Source of the DNA: Altererythrobacter sp. CAU 1644
Lineage (GTDB): Bacteria > Pseudomonadota > Alphaproteobacteria > Sphingomonadales > Sphingomonadaceae
NCBI RefSeq assembly: GCF_029623755.1
Contig: NZ_CP121106.1
Coordinates: forward strand, 1,003,001 to 1,067,000
Direction: 5' to 3'
DNA length: 64,000 bases
Shown here: piece by piece, positions 52,759-61,356 of the stretch
Layout: every line of letters begins with the position of its first letter
Position numbering within the stretch: position 1 is the first letter of the stretch
The notes under the pieces: model-generated
Databases searched by the model: none
What the model saw: only the letters and a program-made list of their open reading frames with translations
What the model was told of the DNA's origin: nothing
Made by a program: the position numbers and the translations under genes

Positions 52759-53991
52759 GTGTACAAGCTGCTCAGCGACCTCAGCGTCATCGAAGTCTCG
52801 AGCTTCGTCGCCTCGCCCACCATCGGGCTTTATTGCGCGCAAATGGGGGCCGAGGTGATCCGCGTCGACCACAAGGCGGGAGGGCTCGACTACGATCGCT
52901 ACTTGCTGACGAAAGAGGGGCGCTCGCTGAGCTGGGAGAACCTCAACCGCGCCAAGAAATCGGTCGCGCTCGACCTGCGGAGCGCAGAGGGACGCGAGCT
53001 GTGCGTCGAACTCGCGAGAAAGACGGGGCAATGCGTGACCAACCTGCCCGAGAAAAGTTTCCTTAGCCACGCGGCCATGGCTGACGGCCGCCCGGACATG
53101 GTCTCGCTGCGGATCATGGGTTGGCACGACGGACGGCAGGCGATGGATTTCACGGTCAACGCCGCCAGCGGCTATCCGCTGATGTGCGGGCCGGAGGAGT
53201 GGGATGACAAGACCGCGCCGCCGGTCAACCAGGTGCTGCCCGCCTGGGATTTCATCACCGGCGCCTATGGCGCCTTCGCCCTGCTCGCCGCACTGCGCCA
53301 TCGCGACGCGACCGGCGAAGGGAGCGAAGTGCGCATTCCATTGGGTGACGTCGCGATCGGCACCATGGCCAATTCCGGAGCTATGGCGGAGATGCTCTAT
53401 CGCGGCGCCGACCGCGAACGGCTCGGCAATGCCATCTGGGGCGCCTTCGGGCGCGATTTCCGCAGCCGCGACGGCAAGCGATTCATGGTGGCCGCGCTCA
53501 CCGCTAAGCAGTGGGATGGCCTCGTCGCCGCCTTCGAACTAGCAGAGGAGATCGCCGCGCTCGAGGCCGAGGTCGGAGCGAACTTTGCCGCTGGCGACCG
53601 CCCGCGCTTCGAACACCGCCACCGATTGTTCGACCTGTTCCAGCAGGCAGCGGAGGAACGGGACTATGACGAGCTTGCCTCCCGCATGGCTGCGCAGGGC
53701 TGCACCTTCGAACGCTATCGTACGATGCACGAGGCGGCGAACGATCCGGTGCTGATCGATGACAACCCGCTGTTCGGGCCATCGCCCGCCAACCCCTCGG
53801 GCTTTGCCTATCCCGCCACGCGCAGCTTTGCGCATATGCCCGAGAAGCACGCCGGCGATCCCGCGCCCGCGCCATATTTGGGCCAGCACAGCGAAGAGGT
53901 GCTTGCGCAAAAGCTGGGGCTGTCGTCGGGCGCTATCGGCAAGCTGATCGACGCCGGAACAGTCGCCACCAGTGACAAGGAATCAAGATGA
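52759..53991 (+). CDS. CaiB/BaiF family III CoA-transferase
   Basis: A 410-residue CoA-transferase. N-terminal fold LSVIEVSSFVASPTIGLYCAQMGAEVIRVDH in parts, NRAKKSVALDLRS, and the catalytic aspartate region AWDFITGAYGAFALLAALRHRD. It moves CoA between acids without free intermediates. GTG start, 9 bases after the dehydrogenase. Its stop overlaps the thiolase ATG by four bases. Confidence 0.92.
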   Translation: MYKLLSDLSVIEVSSFVASPTIGLYCAQMGAEVIRVDHKAGGLDYDRYLLTKEGRSLSWENLNRAKKSVALDLRSAEGRELCVELARKTGQCVTNLPEKSFLSHAAMADGRPDMVSLRIMGWHDGRQAMDFTVNAASGYPLMCGPEEWDDKTAPPVNQVLPAWDFITGAYGAFALLAALRHRDATGEGSEVRIPLGDVAIGTMANSGAMAEMLYRGADRERLGNAIWGAFGRDFRSRDGKRFMVAALTAKQWDGLVAAFELAEEIAALEAEVGANFAAGDRPRFEHRHRLFDLFQQAAEERDYDELASRMAAQGCTFERYRTMHEAANDPVLIDDNPLFGPSPANPSGFAYPATRSFAHMPEKHAGDPAPAPYLGQHSEEVLAQKLGLSSGAIGKLIDAGTVATSDKESR

Positions 53992-55214
53992 CCAGACGCG
54001 CCGCCATCGTTTCTCCCCTGCGCACGCCGGTGGGCAAGTTCCTCGGCTCGCTCGCGCCGCTCGATGCAGGGGCGCTCGGGGCGGTCATCCTCAAGGCGCT
54101 GGTCGAGCGCAGCGGGATCGATCCTGAGCGGGTCGACGACGTCGTCTTCAGCCAGGGCTACGGCAATGCCGAGGCGCCTGCCATCGGCCACTGGAGCTGG
54201 CTGGCGGCCGGACTGCCGCTCGAAGTGCCAGGCTTCCAGCTCGACCGCCGCTGCGGCTCGGGCGTGCAGGCGGTGGCGACCGCCGCGATGATGGTCGAAA
54301 CCGGCATGGCCGATGTCGTGGTCGCAGGCGGCTGCGAGAGCATGTCCAATGTCGAGCACTACACCACCGACCTGCGCGGCGGCGTGCGCATGGGCGACAT
54401 GACCTTGCACGACCGCCTCTCGCGCGGGCGGCTGATGAGCCAGCCGATCGAGCGCTTCGGGGTGATCACCGGCATGATCGAGACTGCGGAGAACCTCGCC
54501 AAGGATTACGCGATCACACGCGAGGAGGCCGATGCCTTTGCCGTGCGTAGCCACCAGAATGGAGCCAAGGCGTGGGAAGAAGGCAAATTCGCCGATCACC
54601 TCGTGCCGGTCGAGATTCCGCAGCGGCGCGGCGATCCGGTGGTGTTCGACCATGACGAGGGCTATCGCGCCGATGCCAGTATGGAATCGCTCGGCGCCTT
54701 GCGCGCGATCGATCTCAAGCGCGATCCCGATGCCATCGTCACCGCGGGCAACGCCAGCCAGCAGAACGACGCCGCGGCAGCCTGCCTCGTCGTGGCCGAG
54801 GACAAGCTCGAGGAAATGGGCCTGGAGCCGTCGCTCTGGTTCCGCGGCTGGGCGGCCGCGGGCTGCGATCCGAGCCGCATGGGCATCGGCCCCGTGCCAG
54901 CCGTCGAGCGCCTGTTCGCGCGCACCGGCATGGGCTGGGACGACATTGGCCTGGTCGAACTCAACGAGGCCTTCGCGCCGCAGGTGCTCGCGGTGCTCAA
55001 GGGCTGGGGCTGGTCCGCGGGTGACAGTCGCCGCGACATGCTCAACGTCAACGGTTCGGGCATTTCGCTGGGGCATCCGATCGGAGCGACCGGCGGACGT
55101 ATTCTTGCCGACATGGCCGCCGAAATGCACCGACGCGAGGTGCGCTACGGCCTCGAAACCATGTGCATCGGGGGGGGGCAGGGCATCGCCGCGATTTTCG
55201 AACGGGCGGCCTAG
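53988..55214 (+). CDS. Thiolase (acetyl-CoA C-acyltransferase)
   Basis: A 408-residue thiolase. Nucleophile C89 in RRCGSGVQA, histidine in GHPIGATGGRI, second cysteine in MCIGGGQGIAA. Type II-like biosynthetic or degradative enzymes cannot be told apart by eye; the operon favours degradation. ATGA overlap with the CoA-transferase stop. Confidence 0.94.
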   Translation: MTRRAAIVSPLRTPVGKFLGSLAPLDAGALGAVILKALVERSGIDPERVDDVVFSQGYGNAEAPAIGHWSWLAAGLPLEVPGFQLDRRCGSGVQAVATAAMMVETGMADVVVAGGCESMSNVEHYTTDLRGGVRMGDMTLHDRLSRGRLMSQPIERFGVITGMIETAENLAKDYAITREEADAFAVRSHQNGAKAWEEGKFADHLVPVEIPQRRGDPVVFDHDEGYRADASMESLGALRAIDLKRDPDAIVTAGNASQQNDAAAACLVVAEDKLEEMGLEPSLWFRGWAAAGCDPSRMGIGPVPAVERLFARTGMGWDDIGLVELNEAFAPQVLAVLKGWGWSAGDSRRDMLNVNGSGISLGHPIGATGGRILADMAAEMHRREVRYGLETMCIGGGQGIAAIFERAA

Positions 55215-55216
55215 CC

Positions 55217-56068
55217 ATGAGCGACTGGGATGCCTGGATCGGTCGCGAACTGGTCCAAGAGGACGTGCTCGATCCTGCGCTCGCACGGCGGTGGTGCGGC
55301 ACATTCGATCTTTCCCCGCCCGTAGACGGTATCATGCCGCAGGGCATTCATCTGTGCCTCTGCACTCCCGAAGCGCCGCAATCTGCACTTGGGGAGGATG
55401 GACATCCCCGGCGCGACGATAGTGCGACCAGCTTCTTCCCGCCGATCCCGCTGCCACGCCGGATGTGGGCGGCGAGTAATATCGCCTTCCTTGCCCCGAT
55501 CCGTGTCGGCACGGAGATCAAACGCGTCAGCCGCATCGCCTCAATCGCCGAGAAGGAAGGCTCGACCGGCAAGCTGGGCTTCGTCGACGTCGAGCACGTG
55601 ACCTCGGCTGATGGCGCGGAGGCAGTGCGCGAGACGCAGACGTTGGTCTACCGCGACAGCGTGTCGCCCGACGCGCCGATGAGCCCGCCGGGTCTGGGGC
55701 AGGGCACATTCGACATCACTGCATGGGACGCGCACACAATCGTCACGCCCGATCCGCGGCTGCTGTTCCGATTCTCGGCGCTGACGTTCAACACCCACAG
55801 GATTCATTACGACCTCCCCTATGCGCGCGATGTCGAGCGTTACCGTGGGCTGGTGGTGCATGGCCCGTTGATGGCCAGCCTCCTGCTGCAGCTGGCGGCG
55901 CGCGAGCTGGGCGAGAACAAGCTCAAGAGCTTCAGCTTCCGCGCAGTCAGCCCGGCGATCGCAGATGAGGTGCTTCACCTCGCCATGCGTCGGGGCGACG
56001 ACGGCGTTGAACTCGGCACCTTCGCGAGCGACGGAAGGCAGTGCGTGAAGGCCAACGCGACGTTCTAG
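55217..56068 (+). CDS. MaoC/FAS1-type hydratase, double hotdog
   Basis: A 283-residue protein of two hotdog halves. The first half contains FFPPIPLPRRMWAASNIAFLAPIRVGTEI, the second RIHYDLPYARDVERYRGLVVHGPLMASLLL, typical of the FAS1-like dehydratase/mesaconyl-C4-CoA hydratase group. It hydrates an enoyl-CoA in this operon. It follows the thiolase stop by three bases. Its stop shares CTAG with the convergent ppk2 gene. Confidence 0.88.
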   Translation: MSDWDAWIGRELVQEDVLDPALARRWCGTFDLSPPVDGIMPQGIHLCLCTPEAPQSALGEDGHPRRDDSATSFFPPIPLPRRMWAASNIAFLAPIRVGTEIKRVSRIASIAEKEGSTGKLGFVDVEHVTSADGAEAVRETQTLVYRDSVSPDAPMSPPGLGQGTFDITAWDAHTIVTPDPRLLFRFSALTFNTHRIHYDLPYARDVERYRGLVVHGPLMASLLLQLAARELGENKLKSFSFRAVSPAIADEVLHLAMRRGDDGVELGTFASDGRQCVKANATF

Positions 56069-56868
56069 TCGACGTTCACGGGATAGCTTTCGATCGGCTC
56101 AATCACCCCATAGGTCTCCTTCAGCGCCGCATGACCCAGCTCGGGAAACTCCAGCGGCGGCGGATCGATATGCGTATCAGGCAGTCGGTCGAGCAGGTCG
56201 CGGATCAATGTCAGGCGCCCGCGCTTCTGATCGTTGAAATCGACCAAGGTCCACGGCGCCCATTCGCTGTGCGTCGCCTTGAGCATCGCCTCGCGCGCCT
56301 TGGTATAGGCCTGGTATTGCTCGCGGGCGGCGAGGTCGATCGGGGAGAGTTTCCAGCGCTTGAGCGGATCCTCGAGCCGTTCGGCCAGCCGTTCCTCCTG
56401 GTTTTCCTGGTCGGTGGTGAGCCAGTATTTGAACAGCAGGATGCCATCGTCGACCAATTGCCGCTCGAAACTCGGCGCCTGCTTGAGGAAGGCATCGACC
56501 TGCTCTTCTGACGCGAAGCCCATCACTTTCTCCACCCCGGCGCGGTTGTACCAGCTGCGGTCGAACAGCACGATCTCGCCTGCGCTGGGCAGGTGGTCGA
56601 CATAGCGCTGGAAGTACCACTGGCTCTGCTCCGCATCGGTCGGTTTGCCCAGGGCCACTACGCGGCACTGGCGCGGATTGAGCCGCTGGCTCACGGCGCG
56701 GATCGCGCCGCCCTTGCCCGCGGTATCACGCCCTTCGAACAGGACCACGATTCGCGCGCCGGTCGCCTTGGCCCAGCGCGCCATCGCGACAAGCTCCAGT
56801 TCGAGCGGTTCGAGCAGGTCCTCATATTGCTTACGCTTCAACTTGCCTTCGTCGCCGGCCACGCCCAT
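56065..56868 (-). CDS. ppk2: Polyphosphate kinase 2
   Basis: A 267-residue class I PPK2. Walker A is FEGRDTAGKGGAIRAV, the Walker B/lid region is LFDRSWYNRAGVEKVMGF, and KRWKLSPIDLAARE is the lid. It makes NTP from polyphosphate and NDP or the reverse. The start is uncertain: ATG at 56868 has a Shine-Dalgarno that is too close, the GTG at 56862 (VAGDEGKLKRKQYEDLLEP) has better spacing, and an ATG at 56910 overlaps phhA. Divergent from phhA. Confidence 0.92.
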   Translation of the reverse strand: MGVAGDEGKLKRKQYEDLLEPLELELVAMARWAKATGARIVVLFEGRDTAGKGGAIRAVSQRLNPRQCRVVALGKPTDAEQSQWYFQRYVDHLPSAGEIVLFDRSWYNRAGVEKVMGFASEEQVDAFLKQAPSFERQLVDDGILLFKYWLTTDQENQEERLAERLEDPLKRWKLSPIDLAAREQYQAYTKAREAMLKATHSEWAPWTLVDFNDQKRGRLTLIRDLLDRLPDTHIDPPPLEFPELGHAALKETYGVIEPIESYPVNVD

Positions 56869-56879
56869 CTCCCGAATTG

Positions 56880-56899
56880 TCACGCGGCAAAGCGCGTGA
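56880..56899. promoter_or_regulatory. Inverted repeat between ppk2 and phhA
   Basis: TCACGCG, then GCAAAG, then CGCGTGA: perfect 7-base arms with a 6-base spacer, ending one base before the phhA ATG at 56901. A candidate operator for one or both genes; the bound regulator is unknown. An alternative ppk2 start at 56910 would place it inside that gene. Confidence 0.4.
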
Positions 56900-56900
56900 T

Positions 56901-57860
56901 ATGGTTGCAATTGAAACTATGGCTACGATCGCAGAACCACAGCAGGACTATTCCATCCTGCCCGAATTGCCGGCCGATGTCTTTACCGCGCCGCTCAAGA
57001 AACCCGCGCATGTTGGGGAGGACTGGCTCGAGCCCAAGCAGACCGAATATTCGTCCGAGGAAGACGATATCTGGAACGACCTGTTCGCGCGCCAGATGGA
57101 TGTGCTGTCCGGCCGCGCAGCGAGCGCCTTCATGGCCGGCCTGCAGAAGCTCAATCTCAATCGCGGCGGCGTTCCCGAATTCGGCAAGCTCAGCGAGGAT
57201 CTGTCGGCCCTCACCGGGTGGACGGTGGTTCCCGTGCCGATGCTGATCCCCGATCACGTGTTCTTCTGGCACCTCGCCAATCGCCGCTTCCCGGCGGGCA
57301 ATTTCATCCGCACGCGCGAGACCTTCGACTACATCCAGGAACCTGACGTCTTTCACGATGTCTTCGGCCATGTCCCGATGCTGACCGATCCGGTCTATGC
57401 CGATTACATGCAGGAATATGGCCGCGCCGGGTGGAAGGCGATGCGCTACAACCACTTGAAGGCGCTCGGCGCACTCTATTGGTACACGGTCGAGTTCGGA
57501 CTGATCGAGGAAGCGCCCGACGATATTCGTGCCTATGGTGCGGGCATCCTTTCCGGGCCGACCGAGGCCGTATTCTCAGTCGAAGCCGAAAGCCCCAACC
57601 GCATCATGCTCAATGTCGACCGGGTCATGCGCACCGACTACGTAATCAGCGACCTGCAGCCGACCTATTTCGTCATCGAAAGCTTCGAAGATCTCTACCG
57701 GCAGACGGTGGAACGCGATTTCGACCGGCTTTACCGCAGCCTTGCGCCGAGTTTCACCTACGCCAATTCGGCGGTGATCGACGTCGACAATGTGCTGCAC
57801 CGCGGCACCCAGGAATACTGGCTGCGCGGCGGTCGGGGTAGCGGGGCAAGACCCGTCTGA
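56901..57860 (+). CDS. phhA: Phenylalanine 4-monooxygenase
   Basis: A 319-residue iron enzyme that makes tyrosine from phenylalanine with a tetrahydropterin. Fe ligands H152 and H157 in FHDVFGHVPML; the third ligand is the glutamate in LYWYTVEFGLIEE. Bacterial length is normal. The start could be ATG at 56901 or 56919. Divergent from ppk2, with a perfect inverted repeat between them. A bidirectional terminator follows. Confidence 0.95.
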   Translation: MVAIETMATIAEPQQDYSILPELPADVFTAPLKKPAHVGEDWLEPKQTEYSSEEDDIWNDLFARQMDVLSGRAASAFMAGLQKLNLNRGGVPEFGKLSEDLSALTGWTVVPVPMLIPDHVFFWHLANRRFPAGNFIRTRETFDYIQEPDVFHDVFGHVPMLTDPVYADYMQEYGRAGWKAMRYNHLKALGALYWYTVEFGLIEEAPDDIRAYGAGILSGPTEAVFSVEAESPNRIMLNVDRVMRTDYVISDLQPTYFVIESFEDLYRQTVERDFDRLYRSLAPSFTYANSAVIDVDNVLHRGTQEYWLRGGRGSGARPV

Positions 57861-57878
57861 ACCAAGCCAAAAAGAAAA

Positions 57879-57904
57879 CCGGCCCGGGATCGCTCCCGAG
57901 CCGG
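57879..57904. terminator. Bidirectional terminator between phhA and the small acidic lipoprotein gene
   Basis: Stem CCGGCCCGGGA / TCCCGAGCCGG with loop TCGC and one mismatch. On the minus strand it is followed by TTTTCTTTTT, so it mainly ends the 57930 gene; on the plus strand only CTTCTAAT follows. Confidence 0.8.
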
Positions 57905-57929
57905 CTTCTAATCCGATTGGATCGGCCGC

Positions 57930-58190
57930 TTAGTTGACGGCTTCTTCCACGCCTTCGGTCAGCGCGTCGGTGTCGCCTTCGGCAGCGTCTTCGATGTCGT
58001 CAGCCTGGGCTTCCATGGCATCGGCCTGCTCGTCGGTGATCGCACCGGCGTCTTCCATCGCATCAGCCGTGTCTTCCATGGCTTCAGCCTGTTCTTCGGC
58101 AGCTTCTTCAGCCGGGCTGTCGCATGCTGCGAGAGCAAGACCCATAGCGGCAACCGAAGCGAACGCGGCGCTCTTCATAGTGAACTTCAT
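57930..58190 (-). CDS. Small acidic lipoprotein
   Basis: An 86-residue lipoprotein (lipobox LALAACDSPAEE). The mature part is an acidic, alanine- and glutamate-rich repeat (AEAMEDTADAMEDAGAITDEQ, ADAMEAQADDIEDAAEGDTD) with heptad-like spacing, so it could be a helical bundle or a coiled-coil. AAGGGG precedes the ATG at 58190. Function unknown; style matches the 50880 lipoprotein. Confidence 0.85.
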   Translation of the reverse strand: MKFTMKSAAFASVAAMGLALAACDSPAEEAAEEQAEAMEDTADAMEDAGAITDEQADAMEAQADDIEDAAEGDTDALTEGVEEAVN

Positions 58191-58268
58191 TTACTTTCCC
58201 CTTCTTGAAATTGGGACAGCGGTAGGAAACATCCCCTGACCCTGATTGATGTCGTAAGGTGGACCCGC

Positions 58269-58526
58269 TCAGGCGTTCGCCCGATGCCTCTGATAAAGAG
58301 TGAGTGCGGCCAGGAGCACTACCGCTCCGGCAACCGCTGCGAGCAGTGCAGTCGCGCTGAGGCCACCGATGATCGAGCCCTTGTTGACGAGCAGGCCCGC
58401 CAGCAGGGAACCGATGACGCCCGCAGCGGCATCCGTTAGGATACCGTTGCGATCTTCGGTGCGTGTGATGATCGATGCCAGCCATCCCAGAATGGCGCCG
58501 ATCACGATCAGCAAAATGAGTGCCAT
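58269..58526 (-). CDS. GlsB/YeaQ/YmgE-family stress-response membrane protein
   Basis: An 85-residue inner-membrane protein with three hydrophobic segments (ALILLIVIGAILGWLASII; AAAGVIGSLLAGLLV; ATALLAAVAGAVVLLAALTLY). The GWLAS, and AAGVIGSLLAG pattern matches the YmgE family, which is induced by general stress. ATG at 58526 preceded by GGAAGAAAG. A probable EcfG-type promoter lies just upstream. Confidence 0.87.
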   Translation of the reverse strand: MALILLIVIGAILGWLASIITRTEDRNGILTDAAAGVIGSLLAGLLVNKGSIIGGLSATALLAAVAGAVVLLAALTLYQRHRANA

Positions 58527-58554
58527 GCTTTCTTCCAACTCGGTTTAGTCGGTA

Positions 58555-58581
58555 CAACAAGCTTGCAGTGCAATTGGTTCC
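58555..58581 (-). promoter_or_regulatory. EcfG-type (general stress) promoter candidate
   Basis: GGAAC, 17 bases, then TGTT on the minus strand, 29 bases before the start of the GlsB/YmgE-like gene. Alphaproteobacterial EcfG sigma recognises GGAAC-N16/17-CGTT, so there is one deviation in the -10 element. The target gene is a plausible stress gene. Confidence 0.5.
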
Positions 58582-58605
58582 AGATTTGCGATGAACCGTT
58601 GTGGT

Positions 58606-59400
58606 TTAGAACAACGCAAGGAGAATGATACCGAGCGCGACACGATAGATCACGAAAACGAGCATCGACGCCTTTTTGAGAAAGTTCATCAGGAAGGCCA
58701 TCGTGGCAAACGCGGCGAGGAAGGTAAGTCCTCCCGCGATCAGCGCGTCGAGTTGCATGGCCTGCGAAGCTTCCGCGAGATCGAGGGCCGCCAGCAGGCC
58801 GGCGCCGGCCACGGCAGGCATGGCCAGGAGGAAGGAGAAGCGGGCAGCTTCGACACGGCCGTAGCCGAGAAAACGTGCCATCGTCATGGTCGAACCCGAA
58901 CGGCTCGTCCCCGGAATAAGCGCGAGGGCCTGGGCCAGCCCGACAAGAACCGCGTCGCGGAAGGTGAGATCCTCGAATTTCTTCTCCTGCCGCCCCCAAC
59001 GATCAGCCGCGCCGAGGAGCAGCCCGTAGACGATGAGGTTGATGGCAACGAGATCGGTGCTCCGGAAGCTCTCCAGGTAGCCGCCCATCTTGAGGAACAA
59101 TCCGACCACCACCGCCGGGATGGTGCCGACGAGCACCCACAGGAACAGTCGCCGCTGGAGCGGATCGTCGGCCAGCCCAACCGTCGCGAAGCCGCCGCGC
59201 GCCAGCCCCATAACATCGCGCCAGAAATAGATGATGATCGCCAGCAGCGACCCGACATGAACCGCCACATCGATCATCGGCCCCTGGTCCGGAAAATCGG
59301 TGAGGTGGGGGATCAGGATCAGGTGACCCGAGGACGAGATCGGAAGAAACTCCGAGATCCCCTGGACAATGGCGATCAGCAGCAATTGCAGGAATGTCAT
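58606..59400 (-). CDS. uppP: Undecaprenyl-diphosphate phosphatase
   Basis: A 264-residue integral membrane protein of the UppP/BacA family, which recycles the undecaprenyl-P carrier for peptidoglycan. Active-site motifs are IVQGISEFLPISSSGHL with E17 and PGTSRSGSTM. Multiple hydrophobic segments. It follows the ABC exporter gene on the same strand by 31 bases. Confidence 0.96.
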   Translation of the reverse strand: MTFLQLLLIAIVQGISEFLPISSSGHLILIPHLTDFPDQGPMIDVAVHVGSLLAIIIYFWRDVMGLARGGFATVGLADDPLQRRLFLWVLVGTIPAVVVGLFLKMGGYLESFRSTDLVAINLIVYGLLLGAADRWGRQEKKFEDLTFRDAVLVGLAQALALIPGTSRSGSTMTMARFLGYGRVEAARFSFLLAMPAVAGAGLLAALDLAEASQAMQLDALIAGGLTFLAAFATMAFLMNFLKKASMLVFVIYRVALGIILLALF

Positions 59401-59431
59401 GGAAGCGGGCTCGCGCCTTCAGATGTTTGGC

Positions 59432-61273
59432 TCAGGCCGCCTCGGTAGCGGCAAATTGGAGTTTCGCAAGTCGCGCATAGAGCCCGCCGGCCTGGCTGAG
59501 CTCCGCATGCGTTCCCTGTTCGACGATCCGGCCATCGTCGAGCACGACAATGCGATCGGCCGCGCGCACCGTTGCCAGGCGATGCGCAATGACCAGCGTG
59601 GTGCGGTGTTCCATCAGCCGCTCGAGCGCCTGCTGGACGAATTGCTCGCTCTCGGCATCGAGCGCGCTGGTCGCTTCGTCGAGGAGCAGGATCGGCGCAT
59701 CGCGCAGCAGGGCGCGCGCAATGGCAATGCGCTGTTGCTGGCCGCCCGACAGGCGGGTTCCGCTCTCGCCAAGGTAAGTGTCGAGACCTTCGGGCAGATC
59801 GCGCAGGAAGCTCTCGGCGTTCGCCGCGCGCGCCGCCTCCCAGATCGCCTCGTCATCCGCTTCCCAATTGCCGTAGCGCAAATTGTCGCGAGCATTGGCG
59901 CTGAACAGCACGCCATCCTGCGGGACGAAGGCTATCCGTTGACGGATTTCGGCCGGATCGGCCTTGGTCAGGGGTACGCCGTCGAGCCGGATCGTCCCTG
60001 CCTGCGGGTCATAGAACCGCTCGACCAGCTGGAAGATGGTCGACTTGCCCGCACCCGAAGGGCCGACGATCGCCACCGTCTCGCCGGGTTCGACCTCGAG
60101 CGTGAAATCCTTGAGCGCCGCCGTCTCGGGCCGGGTCGGATATCGGAACGTGACGTTGCGAAACGACAGGCTGCCGCGCGGGGGAAGCGGCAGCGCCTCG
60201 GGCCGCTCGGGCGGCGCGATATCGGGCTTGGCATTAAGCAGCTCGTTGAGGCGGCTGGCCGCGCCGGCGCCCCGCAACAGGTCGCCATATACTTCGGTCA
60301 GCGCGCCGAACGCGCCTGCGACAAGTCCGCCGGTCAGGACGAAGGCGAAGATCGTGCCGCCGGAAATCGTCCCCTCCGTCACTGCGATCGCACCGCGCCA
60401 CATGACCAGGGTGATTCCGCCGAAGATCAGCAGAATGACGATCGAGGTCATGATCGCGCGCAACAGGATGCGTTTGCGTGCCGTCTCGAAGGTCCGTTCG
60501 GCCACGTCGCCGAAGCGTTCTTCTTCGCGCGCTTCCTGGTTGAAAGCCTGCACGATCTTCATGCCCGACAGCACCTCGGTGACCATCGCGCCAACGTCGG
60601 CGACCCGGTCCTGGCTGGTGCGGGAGACAGACCGGATGCGCCGCCCGAACACCATGATCGGCAGGATCACTACCGGGATGCCGATCAACAGCCCCAGGGT
60701 CAGGGTCGGCGCCAGGTAAAGCAACAACGCCGTGCCGCCGATCGCCATCAGCGTGTTACGCAGCGCGATCGAGACCGTTGTTCCGACAACCTGCTCGATG
60801 ATCGAGGTGTCGCTCGTCATCCGGCTAGAGATCTCCTTCGGGCTGTTCTCTTCGTAGAAGCCCGGCGCCAGCCGGAGGAGATTCCTCTGCACCTTCTTGC
60901 GGATATCCGCCACGACACGCTCGCCGATCCAGCTCACGAAGTAGAACCTCAGCGCCGTGCCCAGGCCGAGCACGACCACGATCATCAGCAAGTACTGGAA
61001 GGCATGCGCGATCTGTTCCTGCCCTGCGGCACCGCTGAACGCCTCGTCTATGATCACCTTGAACCGCCACGGGATCGCCAATGTGGCGCCTGCGGTGGTC
61101 AAGAGCGCGAGGAAGGCGAGGGCAATTTGCGTCGGATACTTGGCCGCCTCGCGATAGATCATCTTGAGCGGCCCGAGCGTGCGCGCCGGCTTGCCCGCGC
61201 GCCGCTCCTTGCGGCGAGCGAAGAATCCGCCCTGCGGCTCAGCCGCCTCCAGTTCCTCGGAATTTCCGTCCAT
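59432..61273 (-). CDS. MsbA-type ABC exporter (membrane and ATPase fused)
   Basis: A 613-residue half-transporter. The N-terminal region has about six membrane segments with the ABC membrane domain (FRFYFVSWIGERVVADIRKK-like block), and the C-terminal ATPase has Walker A GPSGAGKST, signature LSGGQQQRIAIARAL and Walker B ILLLDEATSALD. Works as a homodimer, probably exporting lipid or drug-like substrates. Starts at ATG 61273, divergent from phaZ. In operon with uppP, 31 bases downstream. Confidence 0.94.
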   Translation of the reverse strand: MDGNSEELEAAEPQGGFFARRKERRAGKPARTLGPLKMIYREAAKYPTQIALAFLALLTTAGATLAIPWRFKVIIDEAFSGAAGQEQIAHAFQYLLMIVVVLGLGTALRFYFVSWIGERVVADIRKKVQRNLLRLAPGFYEENSPKEISSRMTSDTSIIEQVVGTTVSIALRNTLMAIGGTALLLYLAPTLTLGLLIGIPVVILPIMVFGRRIRSVSRTSQDRVADVGAMVTEVLSGMKIVQAFNQEAREEERFGDVAERTFETARKRILLRAIMTSIVILLIFGGITLVMWRGAIAVTEGTISGGTIFAFVLTGGLVAGAFGALTEVYGDLLRGAGAASRLNELLNAKPDIAPPERPEALPLPPRGSLSFRNVTFRYPTRPETAALKDFTLEVEPGETVAIVGPSGAGKSTIFQLVERFYDPQAGTIRLDGVPLTKADPAEIRQRIAFVPQDGVLFSANARDNLRYGNWEADDEAIWEAARAANAESFLRDLPEGLDTYLGESGTRLSGGQQQRIAIARALLRDAPILLLDEATSALDAESEQFVQQALERLMEHRTTLVIAHRLATVRAADRIVVLDDGRIVEQGTHAELSQAGGLYARLAKLQFAATEAA

Positions 61274-61356
61274 TGCGCTGTCAGGTAGCCCCCAGGCTCA
61301 TGAATTTCACCCCGCAAATCCACAAATAGGCGATGAAAAGGGCACTTTTGCGCATT

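Noticed and set aside
59369..61288. 639-codon plus-strand frame opposite the ABC exporter
   Set aside because: Typical high-GC antisense shadow of a real gene; no domain, no start signal.
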